Shown: positions 33,876 to 42,056, counted from the stretch's first letter. The stretch is 64,000 bases of DNA from Rikenellaceae bacterium (GCA_009783565.1 WRDF01000009.1:21230-85229), one strand, 5' to 3'. Numbers and translations: made by a program. Notes: generated by a model from the letters alone, not told the origin.

Positions 33876-35057
33876 TTATATCTCCGAGTCGAGCATCAGC
33901 AGATAATTCTCTATATCATTGCGCAGGCGCAGATACAACGGACAGTCCTTATAAGCCTCGTTATCGAGCAGTACGTCGCGCACGTTGCGCAGCGCATTGT
34001 TGTAGTTGCTCATCTCGTTCTTCAACGCGATTCCCGTCTTGGTCGAAGTGTTGATACGGATGAGGCTCATCGTCCGCAGCTGCTCACACACGGCGTTCAG
34101 AATCACCATCACCACATTGTCGAGCAGCGTGTGACCCTGAATGTACATATAGGTATCTTCGGGGCGCAGACCGCGGTTCACGAGCATCTGCTCGAACATC
34201 TCGATCTTTTTGGTCAATTCCAGGTCGGCATAACGGTCATGTAGTATTGCAAGCCACTTTTCGACCTGCCGCGCAAGCCATTCCAAAGTGCTATGACCGT
34301 TATTGTCGGTCTCCAAATAGTTGAGCTTAACTGCATTCTTGAACTCCAACAGCGTGAAGACATTCTCGGTTTTCAGGAACGCCGAGTAGGCATACCACAG
34401 AAAAAGCGGATAGATCGTGCGCGAGTATTCGGTGAGGAAATATTCGAAATCGAAGATACGCGTGTCGTTCTTCGTCGCTTTCACACAAACGTTGTGCAAC
34501 GACGGCGCATAGCACACGAAATTCTCCGTCGCGTATGCATACGTATGGAATAACCCCGGCGTGCTGTTCACCGTATGCGCCTGGGCGGTGCTGTTGCCGA
34601 ACAGATAATCGAAATCGCTGTCGACGCACAGCAGCCGGTAGGGCGAATGATTCTCTTCGGGGATCATTTGCAGGATAACGCGCTTGCCCTTTGCGAGGTC
34701 TTCACGCGGCGGCACATTGATCTCGAACGTGTGGTGGTCTGACTCGAAGTCGTCGAAAATCCCGCGCCAGAACGCCACGTCCTCATATCCTTCGACAAAA
34801 ACCTCTACCAGTTTTTTATGCGGATCATGAGGCATCCGGTGCGGCAATTTTTCCAATTGCTCCTCACGAAAACGATTCCAGCCCTGATTATTACAGTTTT
34901 TCTCGCCGGTGAAGTTTTGGCGGCAATCGCCGTGATGCCCCGCATCGCCATGATGATGCTCATGCTGATGCACGCCGTCGTGGTTCTGTCCGCGTTGTCG
35001 TCGCTCACGCTTGCATGCCCTCGCCGCATATTCGCGTTGTTTCGTCCTTCTGCTCAT
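33876..35057 (-). CDS. DUF4435 (TOPRIM-like) protein with a His-rich N-terminus
   Basis: The product is 393 residues from MSRRTKQREY at 35057; a start at 35096 would lie upstream of the -7 element at 35084-35091. The N-terminal 55 residues are basic and rich in His, Cys and Asn (HQHEHHHGDAGHHGD), possibly metal-binding. The DUF4435 core follows with VEVFVEGYEDVAFWRGI, FEINVPPREDLAKGKR and LLCVDSDFDYLFG, the acidic E and DxD pattern of TOPRIM-type enzymes. The C-terminal 200 residues are helical. DUF4435 is often next to AAA ATPases in defence-like pairs, but no ATPase gene adjoins it here. The role is unknown. Confidence 0.75.
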   Translation of the reverse strand: MSRRTKQREYAARACKRERRQRGQNHDGVHQHEHHHGDAGHHGDCRQNFTGEKNCNNQGWNRFREEQLEKLPHRMPHDPHKKLVEVFVEGYEDVAFWRGIFDDFESDHHTFEINVPPREDLAKGKRVILQMIPEENHSPYRLLCVDSDFDYLFGNSTAQAHTVNSTPGLFHTYAYATENFVCYAPSLHNVCVKATKNDTRIFDFEYFLTEYSRTIYPLFLWYAYSAFLKTENVFTLLEFKNAVKLNYLETDNNGHSTLEWLARQVEKWLAILHDRYADLELTKKIEMFEQMLVNRGLRPEDTYMYIQGHTLLDNVVMVILNAVCEQLRTMSLIRINTSTKTGIALKNEMSNYNNALRNVRDVLLDNEAYKDCPLYLRLRNDIENYLLMLDSEI

Positions 35058-35083
35058 TCCTCGCGCATTACGAAAGGTTTCTG

Positions 35084-35091
35084 CAAAGATA
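35084..35091 (-). promoter_or_regulatory. -7 element of the DUF4435 gene
   Basis: TATCTTTG on the minus strand. Transcription starting near 35079 gives a leader of about 22 nt and decides for the ATG at 35057. Confidence 0.6.
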
Positions 35092-35163
35092 GTCAAAGCA
35101 AAGATTAATACTTGTTGGTTGTGTTTTTTTCGGTGATTTTAGGTGGCTGATGGGTATTTTAAC

Positions 35164-35171
35164 TATCTTTG
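35164..35171 (+). promoter_or_regulatory. -7 element of the tRNA-Pro/tRNA-Ser unit
   Basis: TATCTTTG, 58 nt before tRNA-Pro. TTTT at 35137-35140 may be the -33 box. No terminator lies between the two tRNAs. Confidence 0.55.
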
Positions 35172-35212
35172 CACTCGCAAAGTAATTTATGCGAGTGCCG
35201 CAAGGCACCTTT
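35165..35212 (+). repeat. second copy of the repeat inserted in SusD
   Basis: The order is the same as at 13366-13416: CTTTGCactcGCAAAG hairpin, a short spacer, then ATGCGAGTGCCGC with the GTGCCgcaaGGCAC hairpin. Here it overlaps the promoter -7 box and becomes the tRNA leader. Confidence 0.55.
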
Positions 35213-35228
35213 GCCGTCGATTTTGTTG

Positions 35229-35303
35229 CGGGATGTAGCGCAGTCCGGTTAGCGCGCCACGTTCGGGACGTGGAGGCCGAAGGTTCGAATCCTTTCATCC
35301 CGA
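35229..35303 (+). tRNA. tRNA-Pro (anticodon CGG)
   Basis: 75 nt with acceptor arms CGGGATG/CATCCCG, anticodon stem CCACG/CGTGG and loop TTCGGGA (anticodon CGG, reading CCG), and a T loop GGTTCGAAT. The discriminator base is A. The CCA end is not encoded. Confidence 0.95.
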
Positions 35304-35349
35304 CAGGATCGTGGGCGGTTTTTGATGCCGCCCACTTATAGTAGTAAAA

Positions 35350-35436
35350 GGAGAGATGCCGGAGTGGTCGATCGGGGCGGTCTCGAAAACCGTTGTACCC
35401 TCGCGGGTACCCAGGGTTCGAATCCCTGTCTCTCCG
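35350..35436 (+). tRNA. tRNA-Ser (anticodon CGA)
   Basis: 87 nt with acceptor arms GGAGAGA/TCTCTCC, anticodon loop CTCGAAA (anticodon CGA, reading TCG), a long variable arm (GTACCCTCGCGGGTAC) typical of tRNA-Ser, and T arm GGGTTCGAATCCC. CCA is not encoded. Its 3' end abuts the remains of an integrative element, so it is a likely attachment site. Confidence 0.95.
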
Positions 35437-35572
35437 CCGAGTGAAAAGTCAATATGGAGTAAAGCCCTGAAATCCAGACGGATTTCAGGGCTTTTTGTTT
35501 TCCGGCGGGGCACAAAAAATGGCGTTTTAGAGCGGTTAAAACCTGCAAAATCGGTAACACTTCCGCCGAGTG
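35433..35572 (+). repeat. 11-bp direct repeat at the tRNA-Ser end (possible att core)
   Basis: TCCGCCGAGTG occurs at 35433-35443, covering the last bases of tRNA-Ser, and again at 35562-35572, 129 bp further on and 120 bp before the integrase. The layout fits an attachment site next to an integrase, but the copies are close together and no distal copy past hipA was found. Confidence 0.35.
35461..35496 (+). terminator. terminator of the tRNA unit
   Basis: 15-bp perfect arms (35461-35475 with 35480-35494) with an AGAC loop, ending in TTTTT. Confidence 0.92.
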
Positions 35573-35691
35573 TAAAACTGTTACTGAATTAGTGATAACT
35601 GTTTCTTATTCAACGTTTTGCGTCATTTTTCATAGCGGAGTTTCGGCGGGTAGTTCATACTTTTGAATCATTAACTTAAAGCTCAAAAGGT

Positions 35692-36510
35692 ATGAAACGA
35701 GTAACTTTCAAAATCCTGTTTTTCGTTCAGAAGACACGGGTCGCTAAGAATGGTGAAGTACCTGTTTTATTGCGTGTTACGGTAAATGGCAAGCGTGCTG
35801 TTTGTTCTCTCAGCCTCAAAGTCCACCCCTCAAAATGGAACGTCGTCGCTGGAAAGTCAATCGGTAACACTCGCAATGATTATGAACTCAATGCACGGCT
35901 CGACACTATTCGCCTACGAGTAATGCAAATTCATCGTCAGATGGAATTGGACGGCGAGTCTACTTCCGCCCAAAAGGCGATCGACAAGTATCTTGGCAGG
36001 AATAAGAAGCCTGCCATCATGTTGCTCGACATTTTTCGTGAACACAATGAGAAATGCCGCAAGCTGTCGAATGGTATGTCGCCCGGCACGGTCGAGCGTT
36101 ACGAAACTTCTTACAAACACACCGCCGCATTTATTGAACTGACATACGGCAAAGAGGACGTCACCGTAGCCGATGTAGATCACAAATTTATTACGGACTA
36201 CGAGTATTATCTCAAAACTGAACGCAGATGTAGCCACAATTCGGCAGTGAAGTATCTTAAAAACTTCGGGAAGATTATCCGCATAGCCCTTGCCAATTGA
36301 TATATCACTAAAAATCCGTTTGCCAATATTCGGTTCAAACTTGAAGAGGTCGATAGGGACTTCCTTGAAGACCACGAAATCCGAGCTGTCATTGACAAGA
36401 AGATGGAGAAGGGTCTCAATTTCAGCAGTAAACTCGGCAGTGAGGCTGATTCCGGAGATGAAGAACCGGATGAAGACATCTCACCTTCCACAGTTGACGG
36501 TGATAACTAA
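35692..36510 (+). pseudogene. tyrosine recombinase (integrase) remnant, nonsense-mutated and lacking the catalytic domain
   Basis: Codons 1-202 encode the N-terminal arm-binding domain (MKRVTFKILFFVQKTRVAKNGEVPVLLRVTVNGKR...) and the SAM-like core-binding domain (about 105-200) of a Bacteroides conjugative-transposon integrase. An in-frame TGA at 36298-36300 replaces what family members usually have as a Gly or similar residue. Translation past it continues with the expected YITKNPFANIRFKLEEVDRDF. After DHEIRAVIDKK the sequence switches to an acidic tail (SEADSGDEEPDEDIS) and stops at 36508-36510. The catalytic domain with R..HxxR..Y is absent, so both a nonsense change and a deletion have occurred. 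The integrase cannot be active. Confidence 0.85.
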
Positions 36511-36517
36511 CCGATCC

Positions 36518-36674
36518 GTCCGTAACCGGACAGATTTTTCATTTGCATTCGAGCAAATGGCAAGGTATGTTTCGCGTTACGCGAAACGTTTTCTGTAACA
36601 GAAACCCCCTTGCTGTTTTTTGGGCGGGCAAGATGTGTTTCGTGTTACACGAAACCTTTTCCGTTACCGGAAAA
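36518..36674. repeat. array of six short inverted repeats, five centred on GTTAC/GTAAC (possible oriT or binding-site array)
   Basis: Palindromes at 36518-36531 (GTCCG-TAAC-CGGAC), 36541-36558 (ATTTGC/GCAAAT), 36569-36587 (GTTTCGCGT/ACGCGAAAC), 36590-36604 (TTTCTGT/ACAGAAA), 36637-36655 (GTTTCGTGT/ACACGAAAC) and 36657-36674 (TTTTCCG/CGGAAAA). All but the second have GTTAC or GTAAC at the centre although the arms differ. They stand directly upstream of the mobC-like gene, where mobilizable elements usually keep their transfer origin. Confidence 0.65.
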
Positions 36675-36738
36675 CTTTTGCCCTTACAGGAAGCGAACCA
36701 CCTCCGAAGTCGGTGGTTTTACACTTAAAATTTGTGTT

Positions 36739-37170
36739 ATGAGTGATAATAAAAAGCCTTACAAGCGAGGCAAAGGCGGACGCCCGCCCAAGAGCGATCC
36801 GGCAATAAACTGCCTGATGGTGCGTTTTACCGATGCGGAATATGCCCGCTTCCTTTCGATGTTCGAGCAGTCGGGTGTCCGATCAAAAGCGCGTTTTATC
36901 CTTGCCCGTATCTTCGGCGAGCCGTTTAAGGTGGTAAAAACCGATGCTTCGGTTATTGAGTTTACTTCAAAGCTGACCGCATTGCACGGTCAAATCCGTT
37001 CCGTTGGGATCAATTACAACCAGACTGTAAAATGGCTTCACACCTCTTTCGGCGAGAAAAAAGCTCTGACTTTGCTCTATAAATTAGAACAGCAGACGAT
37101 AGAATTGTCGCGGATAGGGCGCGAAGTGTTGCAGTTATGTGAGAAGTTTAAGGCAGGATTTTTGCGATAA
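36739..37170 (+). CDS. MobC/MobA-like relaxosome accessory protein (ribbon-helix-helix type)
   Basis: The product is 143 residues from MSDNKKPYKRGKGGRPPKSD. The N-terminal strand LMVRFTDAEYARFLSMFEQSG fits a ribbon-helix-helix DNA-binding motif, and the C-terminal VGINYNQTVKWLHTSFGEKKALTLLYKLEQQTIEL fits the family of Bacteroides mobilization proteins. Such proteins bind oriT and help the relaxase nick DNA. The relaxase gene that should follow is missing; hipBA stands in its place. The protein itself looks complete. With the broken integrase it marks a decayed mobile element. Confidence 0.75.
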   Translation: MSDNKKPYKRGKGGRPPKSDPAINCLMVRFTDAEYARFLSMFEQSGVRSKARFILARIFGEPFKVVKTDASVIEFTSKLTALHGQIRSVGINYNQTVKWLHTSFGEKKALTLLYKLEQQTIELSRIGREVLQLCEKFKAGFLR

Positions 37171-37194
37171 AGGTATCAAACTCCAACTTTTCAC

Positions 37195-37202
37195 TATCTT
37201 TG
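37195..37202 (+). promoter_or_regulatory. hipB: -7 element of hipBA
   Basis: TATCTTTG, a full TAnnTTTG match, gives a leader of about 22 nt. Confidence 0.6.
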
Positions 37203-37230
37203 TAGTGCTATTATATTAGTAATAATACTA
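37203..37230 (+). promoter_or_regulatory. hipB: probable HipB operator overlapping the transcription start and ATG
   Basis: Imperfect inverted repeat TAGTGCTATTA/TAATAATACTA (arms match 9 of 11) around a 6-nt centre. It covers the predicted start of transcription and reaches the first base of the hipB start codon, as expected for autoregulation of a toxin-antitoxin operon. Confidence 0.5.
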
Positions 37231-37565
37231 TGGAACGCAGTCTAAGCGACAACATATTATCTCTTATAGGGAATGCCCCCGATTCGATACTTTTAGCTGT
37301 TGCTGAGCGGGTTCGCAGCAGGAGGCTCGAACGTAACTGGACGCAAAAATTGCTTGCTTCGAAGGCGGGTATGCCTCCTGCCACCTACCGCAGATTCGAA
37401 TCGAAGGGCGAGGTTTCGCTGCGAGGACTGTTGATGATAGCATTTGCTTTGGGCATGGAAAATAATTTTGCCGATCTGTTTACGAAGCGATCCTATGAAA
37501 ACATCGATGAACTGATGGCAGCAGAAAAGACAAAAGAGCGTAAGAGAGGAGGTCGAAATGAATAA
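37230..37565 (+). CDS. hipB: HipB-like XRE-family antitoxin
   Basis: The 111-residue protein has a helix-turn-helix of the Cro/C1 type at about 24-85 (LAVAERVRSRRLERNWTQKLLASKAGMPPATYRRFESKGEVSLRGLLMIAFALG). It probably binds the operator at its own start and masks the HipA kinase. The C-terminal tail is basic (EKTKERKRGGRNE). It overlaps hipA by 8 nt, indicating translational coupling. Confidence 0.88.
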   Translation: MERSLSDNILSLIGNAPDSILLAVAERVRSRRLERNWTQKLLASKAGMPPATYRRFESKGEVSLRGLLMIAFALGMENNFADLFTKRSYENIDELMAAEKTKERKRGGRNE

Positions 37566-38664
37566 CGCCCAATTATTGGAGGTTTATTTGGCCGCAGAAC
37601 GTGTGGGACGTATGGCTCTCACCCCTGACGGTTTGTGCGGTTTTGAATACGATGTCCGGTGGCTGCAAGCAGGGTTTTCCATATCGCCGCTCCATCTGCC
37701 GCTGAAGACGGGATTGATCATTGCCAAAAGAGATCCTTTTCAGGGTAATTTCGGAGTATTCGATGACAGTTTGCCCGATGGTTGGGGTAATTTGCTGCTC
37801 GACCGCTTTCTACGGGAGAAGGGCATCGATCCGTACAAATTGACGGTATTGCAGCGGCTCTCGTTGATCGGTTCAACGGGACGAGGAGCATTGGAGTATC
37901 GCCCCGACAGCAGCATGACCGATGGTAATGAACTTCTTGATTTTGACAAATTGGCTGCCGAGGCCGAAAAGGTGTTGCTAAGGAAAGATACGGGCGACTT
38001 GCTCGACATTCTGTACCGCTATGGAGGTTCTTCCGGCGGCGCTCGCCCGAAAGTCTTTGCAAATGTCGACGGGCGTGAATGGCTCGTGAAGTTCAAATCG
38101 ACAAACGACCCCGCCGATGTGGGTCGCATAGAATATGAATACTCCCTGCTTGCCAAAGATTGCGGTATTGCGATGCCTGAAACAAGGCTGTTCGAGGATA
38201 AATATTACGGCGTTGTGCGTTTCGATCGTACTCCTACCGGCAAAGTGCATACGGTAAGCGCCGCCGGACTCCTGCATGCAGACTACCGCATTCCGAGCCT
38301 CGATTACTCGATGCTCTTCAAACTCACCCTTCATCTTACCAAGGATATGGAACAGGTTTGTGATATGTTCCGACTGATGGTGTTCAACGTGCTTATCTCG
38401 AACCGTGACGATCACGCAAAAAACTTCTCCTTTCAATATATTGACGGAGAATGGGGGCTCTCTCCCGCATACGACCTGTTACCGAGTCCGGGATTTAACG
38501 GCTATCATACGACAACGATCAGGGGCAAAGGCGAACCCTCGTTGGTCGATATAATGTTCATTGCCAACGAGGTCGGTCTGTCGAAGCAGCGGGCACGACA
38601 AATCATAGACCTGCTGATCGAAAAATGCAGCGAACGGAAAATGATGAACTATAAATTAAAATGA
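37558..38664 (+). CDS. hipA: HipA-like serine/threonine kinase toxin
   Basis: The 368-residue protein is shorter than E. coli HipA (440). It has the HipA N-terminal domain (LPDGWGNLLLDRFL at about 72-85), the P-loop GGSSGGARPK (156-165), the catalytic NRDDHAKN (282-289) and the metal-binding LSPAYDLLPS. HipA phosphorylates glutamyl-tRNA synthetase, or other targets in relatives, and causes growth arrest and persistence. All key kinase motifs are present. It stands at the end of the integrative-element remnant and may be retained cargo. The M1 peptidase starts 28 nt later. Confidence 0.9.
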   Translation: MNNAQLLEVYLAAERVGRMALTPDGLCGFEYDVRWLQAGFSISPLHLPLKTGLIIAKRDPFQGNFGVFDDSLPDGWGNLLLDRFLREKGIDPYKLTVLQRLSLIGSTGRGALEYRPDSSMTDGNELLDFDKLAAEAEKVLLRKDTGDLLDILYRYGGSSGGARPKVFANVDGREWLVKFKSTNDPADVGRIEYEYSLLAKDCGIAMPETRLFEDKYYGVVRFDRTPTGKVHTVSAAGLLHADYRIPSLDYSMLFKLTLHLTKDMEQVCDMFRLMVFNVLISNRDDHAKNFSFQYIDGEWGLSPAYDLLPSPGFNGYHTTTIRGKGEPSLVDIMFIANEVGLSKQRARQIIDLLIEKCSERKMMNYKLK

Positions 38665-38692
38665 ATACATTGACATAAATAATACAAATAAC

Positions 38693-41212
38693 ATGAATAG
38701 TAAGCATATTCTGCTTTGCCTTGCGATATTGACGGCCGCTTCTTGCGGAAAATTGCCGGAGAAAATCTATGACAAGGGTGTCAGCCTCGAATTGGCGCAG
38801 TTTCGCGCGGCAAACTACTCCGATGTCAGATATGCGTTGCACTTTTCGATACCGGAATCCACGGACAGACGGGTGGAGGCCGAAGCCGCGATCTCGCTCA
38901 CACTTGCCAGGCGGCAGCCGCTTATACTCGACTTCACGGGAAGCGCGGAAGATATAAAAACGCTTCTGGTCAACGGGGCTCCCGCCGCGTGGACGCTTGA
39001 GAATGAGCATATCGTAATTCCCAAAAGATCTGTCAAAAAAGGGGAGAACAGGGTTGATGTTATTTTCACGGCGGGCGACATGTCGCTCAATCGCCGCGAC
39101 GAATTTTTGTATACTTTGCTGGTGCCGGACCGTGCCCGGACACTCTTCCCCTGTTTCGACCAGCCCGACCTGAAAGCACGGTTCACATTGAGTCTCCTGA
39201 CGCCGGAACAGTGGGCGGCTGTGGGCAACGGCAGGGCAACGGGCGAAGAACCGGCCCCTGACGGCTGCAAAATGATAACGTTCAACGAAACTCATCCCAT
39301 AAGCACCTATCTTTTTTCATTTGTGGCGGGGAAGTTCGAAAAGATCGTGGAGTGCAGAGATGGCCGTGAAATTTCACTCTATCACCGTGAGACCGACCCT
39401 GCAAAGACAGCCCAGTGCGGCGTGATATTCGACGAAGTGTACCAGTCGCTGGAGTGGCTCGAGGAGTATACCGGAATCAGGTATCCGTTCGAAAAGTATG
39501 ACCTTATTATCCTGCCCGGCTTCCAGTACGGCGGCATGGAGCACATGGGCGCAACGCTGTATAACGACCGCCGGATGTTGCTCGACCCCAACCCCACCGA
39601 CGCCGAACTGCTCAGACGCAGCAGCCTGATCGCACACGAAACCGCCCACATGTGGTTCGGCAACTTCGTAACGATGAAGTGGTTCAACGACGTGTGGAAC
39701 AAAGAGGTGTTTGCCAACTGGTTTGCAGCCAGGATCGTCGAGCCGATGTACCCCGCTATCAACCACAATCTCAACTTCATGATCAGCTATTTCCCTTCGG
39801 CATACGCCGAAGACCGGACGGGCGGCGCGATGCCTATTCAGCAGCACTTGAGCAACCTCTCCGACGCCGGACTGATATACAGCAACATTATTTACAACAA
39901 AAGCCCGATAGTGATGGATATGCTGGTACGGAAAGTGGGCGAAGACAAGTTCCGCACCGCCATACGCGAATACCTGAATACATACGCGTACGGCAATACC
40001 GATTGGGACGGACTGGTGGCTATTCTCGACAGGCAGACCGACGACGAAGATCTGCGCGCATGGAGCAACACCTGGGTTAAGGAAAAGGGCATGCCGACCG
40101 TTGTTTTCGAGCAGAGGGGCGGCGATAGTTATACGGTGTCGGCCTACGACCCCTGGGGCAGAGGGCGCGAATGGCAGCAGGAGATACATTATGAGAAAGT
40201 GCAATCGGTGGATACAGAGTATCTGCTTCCCAATGCCGACGGACGCGGGTACGGATATTTTGCCATGGACGAGGAAACGACTCGCCGCATGCTCAGTAAC
40301 TGGGGTCTGCTGACGGACGAAGTGGCGAGGCTCTCGGCACTTATGAACCTCTATGAGGGGCTGCTTAATCTTAAAGTCGATCCGGCTGCTTTTGTGGCTT
40401 CGGCAATGCGCTTTGCCCCCGTTGAGAAGAATTTTCATATATTCAATCAGACCCTCTCTTATGCGGAGAGTTGTATGCGTCTGTTCGGGAACGACAACAG
40501 TGCATGGAGACATGAGTATGAGCAATTCCTGTTCGGTTATGCGTCTTCGGAAAAGCATCCGCTCCAGAACCGCATGCAGGCCATGCGTTCGTTCTACCGC
40601 ACGGCATCGGATAGCGCATCGCTCGAACAACTTTACCGTATCTGGGATCAGGAGCAGTTGCGCAAACATTACAATCTGGGCGAGGGCGACATGATAGCTA
40701 TATCTTATGAACTCGCGATACGCTTTCCGGACAGGGCGGAAGATATCGCAGAGCGGCAACTCTCCCGCATCACGAATCCCGATCGCCGGAAGGAGTATCA
40801 GTTTGTTTCGCAGGCGGTAAACCCTTCGCGTGAAAAACGCGACGAATTTTTCCAAAACCTGCTGCTCGAACAGAACCGGCAGGTGGAACCCTGGGCGGCA
40901 ACAGCACTGCGCTTGCTGAACCACCACGCGCGCATGCCCGAATCACTCGGATATATCCGCCCCGGCCTCGACCTGTTGCGCGAAATACAGCGCACGGGCG
41001 ACATATTTTTCCCGGCCAACTGGTGCGTTGCCCTGTTCGGCAGCCACACTTCGCGTGAAGCGCTAAATATAATGGAACAGTTCTTTATCGAAAATCCCGG
41101 CTACCCGCCGCTGCTTGAAAGCAAGATACGCCTGAGCGCCGACCATCTCTACATCATCAACGGCGAATTGCAGAGACGCTATCAAATTCATCCGTCTCAA
41201 AGAAGTAACTGA
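38693..41212 (+). CDS. M1-family metallo-aminopeptidase, lipoprotein
   Basis: The 839-residue precursor has a lipobox TAASC (Cys 18). An N-terminal beta saddle is followed by the catalytic domain with zinc site HETAH (315-319) and Glu 338 (18 residues later), then the long helical C-terminal domain. The exopeptidase motif is GGMEH instead of GAMEN, as in many Bacteroidota members. It removes N-terminal residues from peptides, here probably in the periplasm or at the surface. It is separated by only 28 nt from hipA but probably has separate regulation. It is convergent with the ECF sigma gene. Confidence 0.92.
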   Translation: MNSKHILLCLAILTAASCGKLPEKIYDKGVSLELAQFRAANYSDVRYALHFSIPESTDRRVEAEAAISLTLARRQPLILDFTGSAEDIKTLLVNGAPAAWTLENEHIVIPKRSVKKGENRVDVIFTAGDMSLNRRDEFLYTLLVPDRARTLFPCFDQPDLKARFTLSLLTPEQWAAVGNGRATGEEPAPDGCKMITFNETHPISTYLFSFVAGKFEKIVECRDGREISLYHRETDPAKTAQCGVIFDEVYQSLEWLEEYTGIRYPFEKYDLIILPGFQYGGMEHMGATLYNDRRMLLDPNPTDAELLRRSSLIAHETAHMWFGNFVTMKWFNDVWNKEVFANWFAARIVEPMYPAINHNLNFMISYFPSAYAEDRTGGAMPIQQHLSNLSDAGLIYSNIIYNKSPIVMDMLVRKVGEDKFRTAIREYLNTYAYGNTDWDGLVAILDRQTDDEDLRAWSNTWVKEKGMPTVVFEQRGGDSYTVSAYDPWGRGREWQQEIHYEKVQSVDTEYLLPNADGRGYGYFAMDEETTRRMLSNWGLLTDEVARLSALMNLYEGLLNLKVDPAAFVASAMRFAPVEKNFHIFNQTLSYAESCMRLFGNDNSAWRHEYEQFLFGYASSEKHPLQNRMQAMRSFYRTASDSASLEQLYRIWDQEQLRKHYNLGEGDMIAISYELAIRFPDRAEDIAERQLSRITNPDRRKEYQFVSQAVNPSREKRDEFFQNLLLEQNRQVEPWAATALRLLNHHARMPESLGYIRPGLDLLREIQRTGDIFFPANWCVALFGSHTSREALNIMEQFFIENPGYPPLLESKIRLSADHLYIINGELQRRYQIHPSQRSN

Positions 41213-41296
41213 TATAAGCCTCAATTCCTCAAGTAAACCTGCTTCTGCTTATTAGGCAGGTATGGATTGATTTGGGGCAAGTATTGCAGACTACGA

Positions 41297-41860
41297 TTAC
41301 GATAAATAATTGTTATATAGCAGCAACATTATCCATACGTAAGAAGAACCCAAAATTTCTTTAAGTTTGGCGATTCCACGTGATTTGAGCAGTTTGACCG
41401 TCGCTACCGTAATGCCCATTTCTTCTGCTATCTGTTCCTGTTTAATACCTTCGAGAGTCAGCCTGATAACTTCTGCCGTACGTGGAGGTAATTGATCGAT
41501 AGCTTCATAAAGAAGTCTGGATGCTTCTGTGCGTATGTACTCTGCTGAAATATCCTCCGATTTCAGCTCTTTATAAGAGTCATTCAGAGGCCGAGTCCTT
41601 GATGACGAGCGAAGATAATCGACTGAATAGTTGCGGGTAATAAGGTATAAGTAATTACGCATATGGCTGACGGTAATCAGTATCTTCCGTTTTTCCCATA
41701 TATGTATGAAAGCATCCTGAACAATATCCTCAGCCACATCCCTGCTACCGGTGAGCTTAACCGCAAATACCGACAATGGAACATAATAACGTCCGGCCAA
41801 AATGTCAAAAGCATTCCGGTCACCGGTTTGTATTTTTTGTAACAGAACGTTATCGTCCAT
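41297..41860 (-). CDS. ECF RNA polymerase sigma factor
   Basis: The product is 187 residues from MDDNVLLQKIQTGDRNAF (194 if the Met at 41881 is used). Region 2 is seen in AFDILAGRYYVPLSVFAVKLTGSRDVAEDIVQDAFIHIWEKR and region 4 in IDQLPPRTAEVIRLTLEGIKQEQIAEEMGITVATVKLLKSRG, with the final helix-turn-helix. The C-terminus ends in a hydrophobic stretch (YVWIMLLLYNNYL), which Bacteroidota ECF factors paired with FecR often have. It is divergent from the FISUMP gene. The nearest FecR lies 3.2 kb away at 45024, and the intervening genes may belong to its regulon. Confidence 0.93.
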   Translation of the reverse strand: MDDNVLLQKIQTGDRNAFDILAGRYYVPLSVFAVKLTGSRDVAEDIVQDAFIHIWEKRKILITVSHMRNYLYLITRNYSVDYLRSSSRTRPLNDSYKELKSEDISAEYIRTEASRLLYEAIDQLPPRTAEVIRLTLEGIKQEQIAEEMGITVATVKLLKSRGIAKLKEILGSSYVWIMLLLYNNYLS

Positions 41861-41902
41861 CGTAAACGATTTATTCTGCAATTATACGATATTTTTCTTG
41901 TC

Positions 41903-41931
41903 CGTATATATATTTTTGATTCTAAAACGAA
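41903..41931 (+). promoter_or_regulatory. ECF-promoter-like repeat, weaker copy
   Basis: A 29-nt relative of the repeat at 41946 (CGTATATATA...AAAACGAA), 43 nt upstream of it. Confidence 0.3.
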
Positions 41932-41945
41932 ATTCTTTCCATCTG

Positions 41946-41975
41946 CGATATATACTTTTTCGATCCTCAAACGAA
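41946..41975 (+). promoter_or_regulatory. ECF-promoter-like repeat before the FISUMP gene
   Basis: 30 nt running CGATATATAC...CCTCAAACGAA, identical at 28 of 30 positions to the sequence at 44968-44997 in front of fecR. It lies 82 nt before the first ATG of the FISUMP gene. It is a candidate promoter for the sigma factor encoded next to it. Confidence 0.45.
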
Positions 41976-41997
41976 ATTATACTATCAAAGTAGCCAA

Positions 41998-42032
41998 TTC
42001 CCGGACGGAACTTCGCAGGAACTTCCGGGGAA
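41998..42032 (+). promoter_or_regulatory. susC-type leader hairpin in front of the FISUMP gene
   Basis: TTCCCGGA (41998-42005) pairs with TCCGGGGAA (42024-42032). The loop ACTTCGCAGGAACT is nearly the same as in the second susC leader (46189-46221). Confidence 0.55.
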
Positions 42033-42056
42033 TTTACTAACCTTAATTGCAAATGT

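Noticed and set aside
34818..35108. Plus-strand frame with a hydrophobic stretch opposite the DUF4435 N-terminus
   Set aside because: The hydrophobic residues are the antisense of His/Asn/Asp codons; no promoter or partner was found.
35229..35436. Missing CCA ends as a sign of tRNA pseudogenes
   Set aside because: All stems and loops are intact, and Bacteroidota tRNA genes often lack encoded CCA.
36518..36674. The palindrome array as a CRISPR
   Set aside because: The units are inverted repeats with different arms, not direct repeats with spacers, and no cas genes are near.
38693..41212. GGMEH instead of GAMEN in the M1 peptidase
   Set aside because: Considered as a loss of function, but this form is common in Bacteroidota M1 enzymes and the zinc site is intact.
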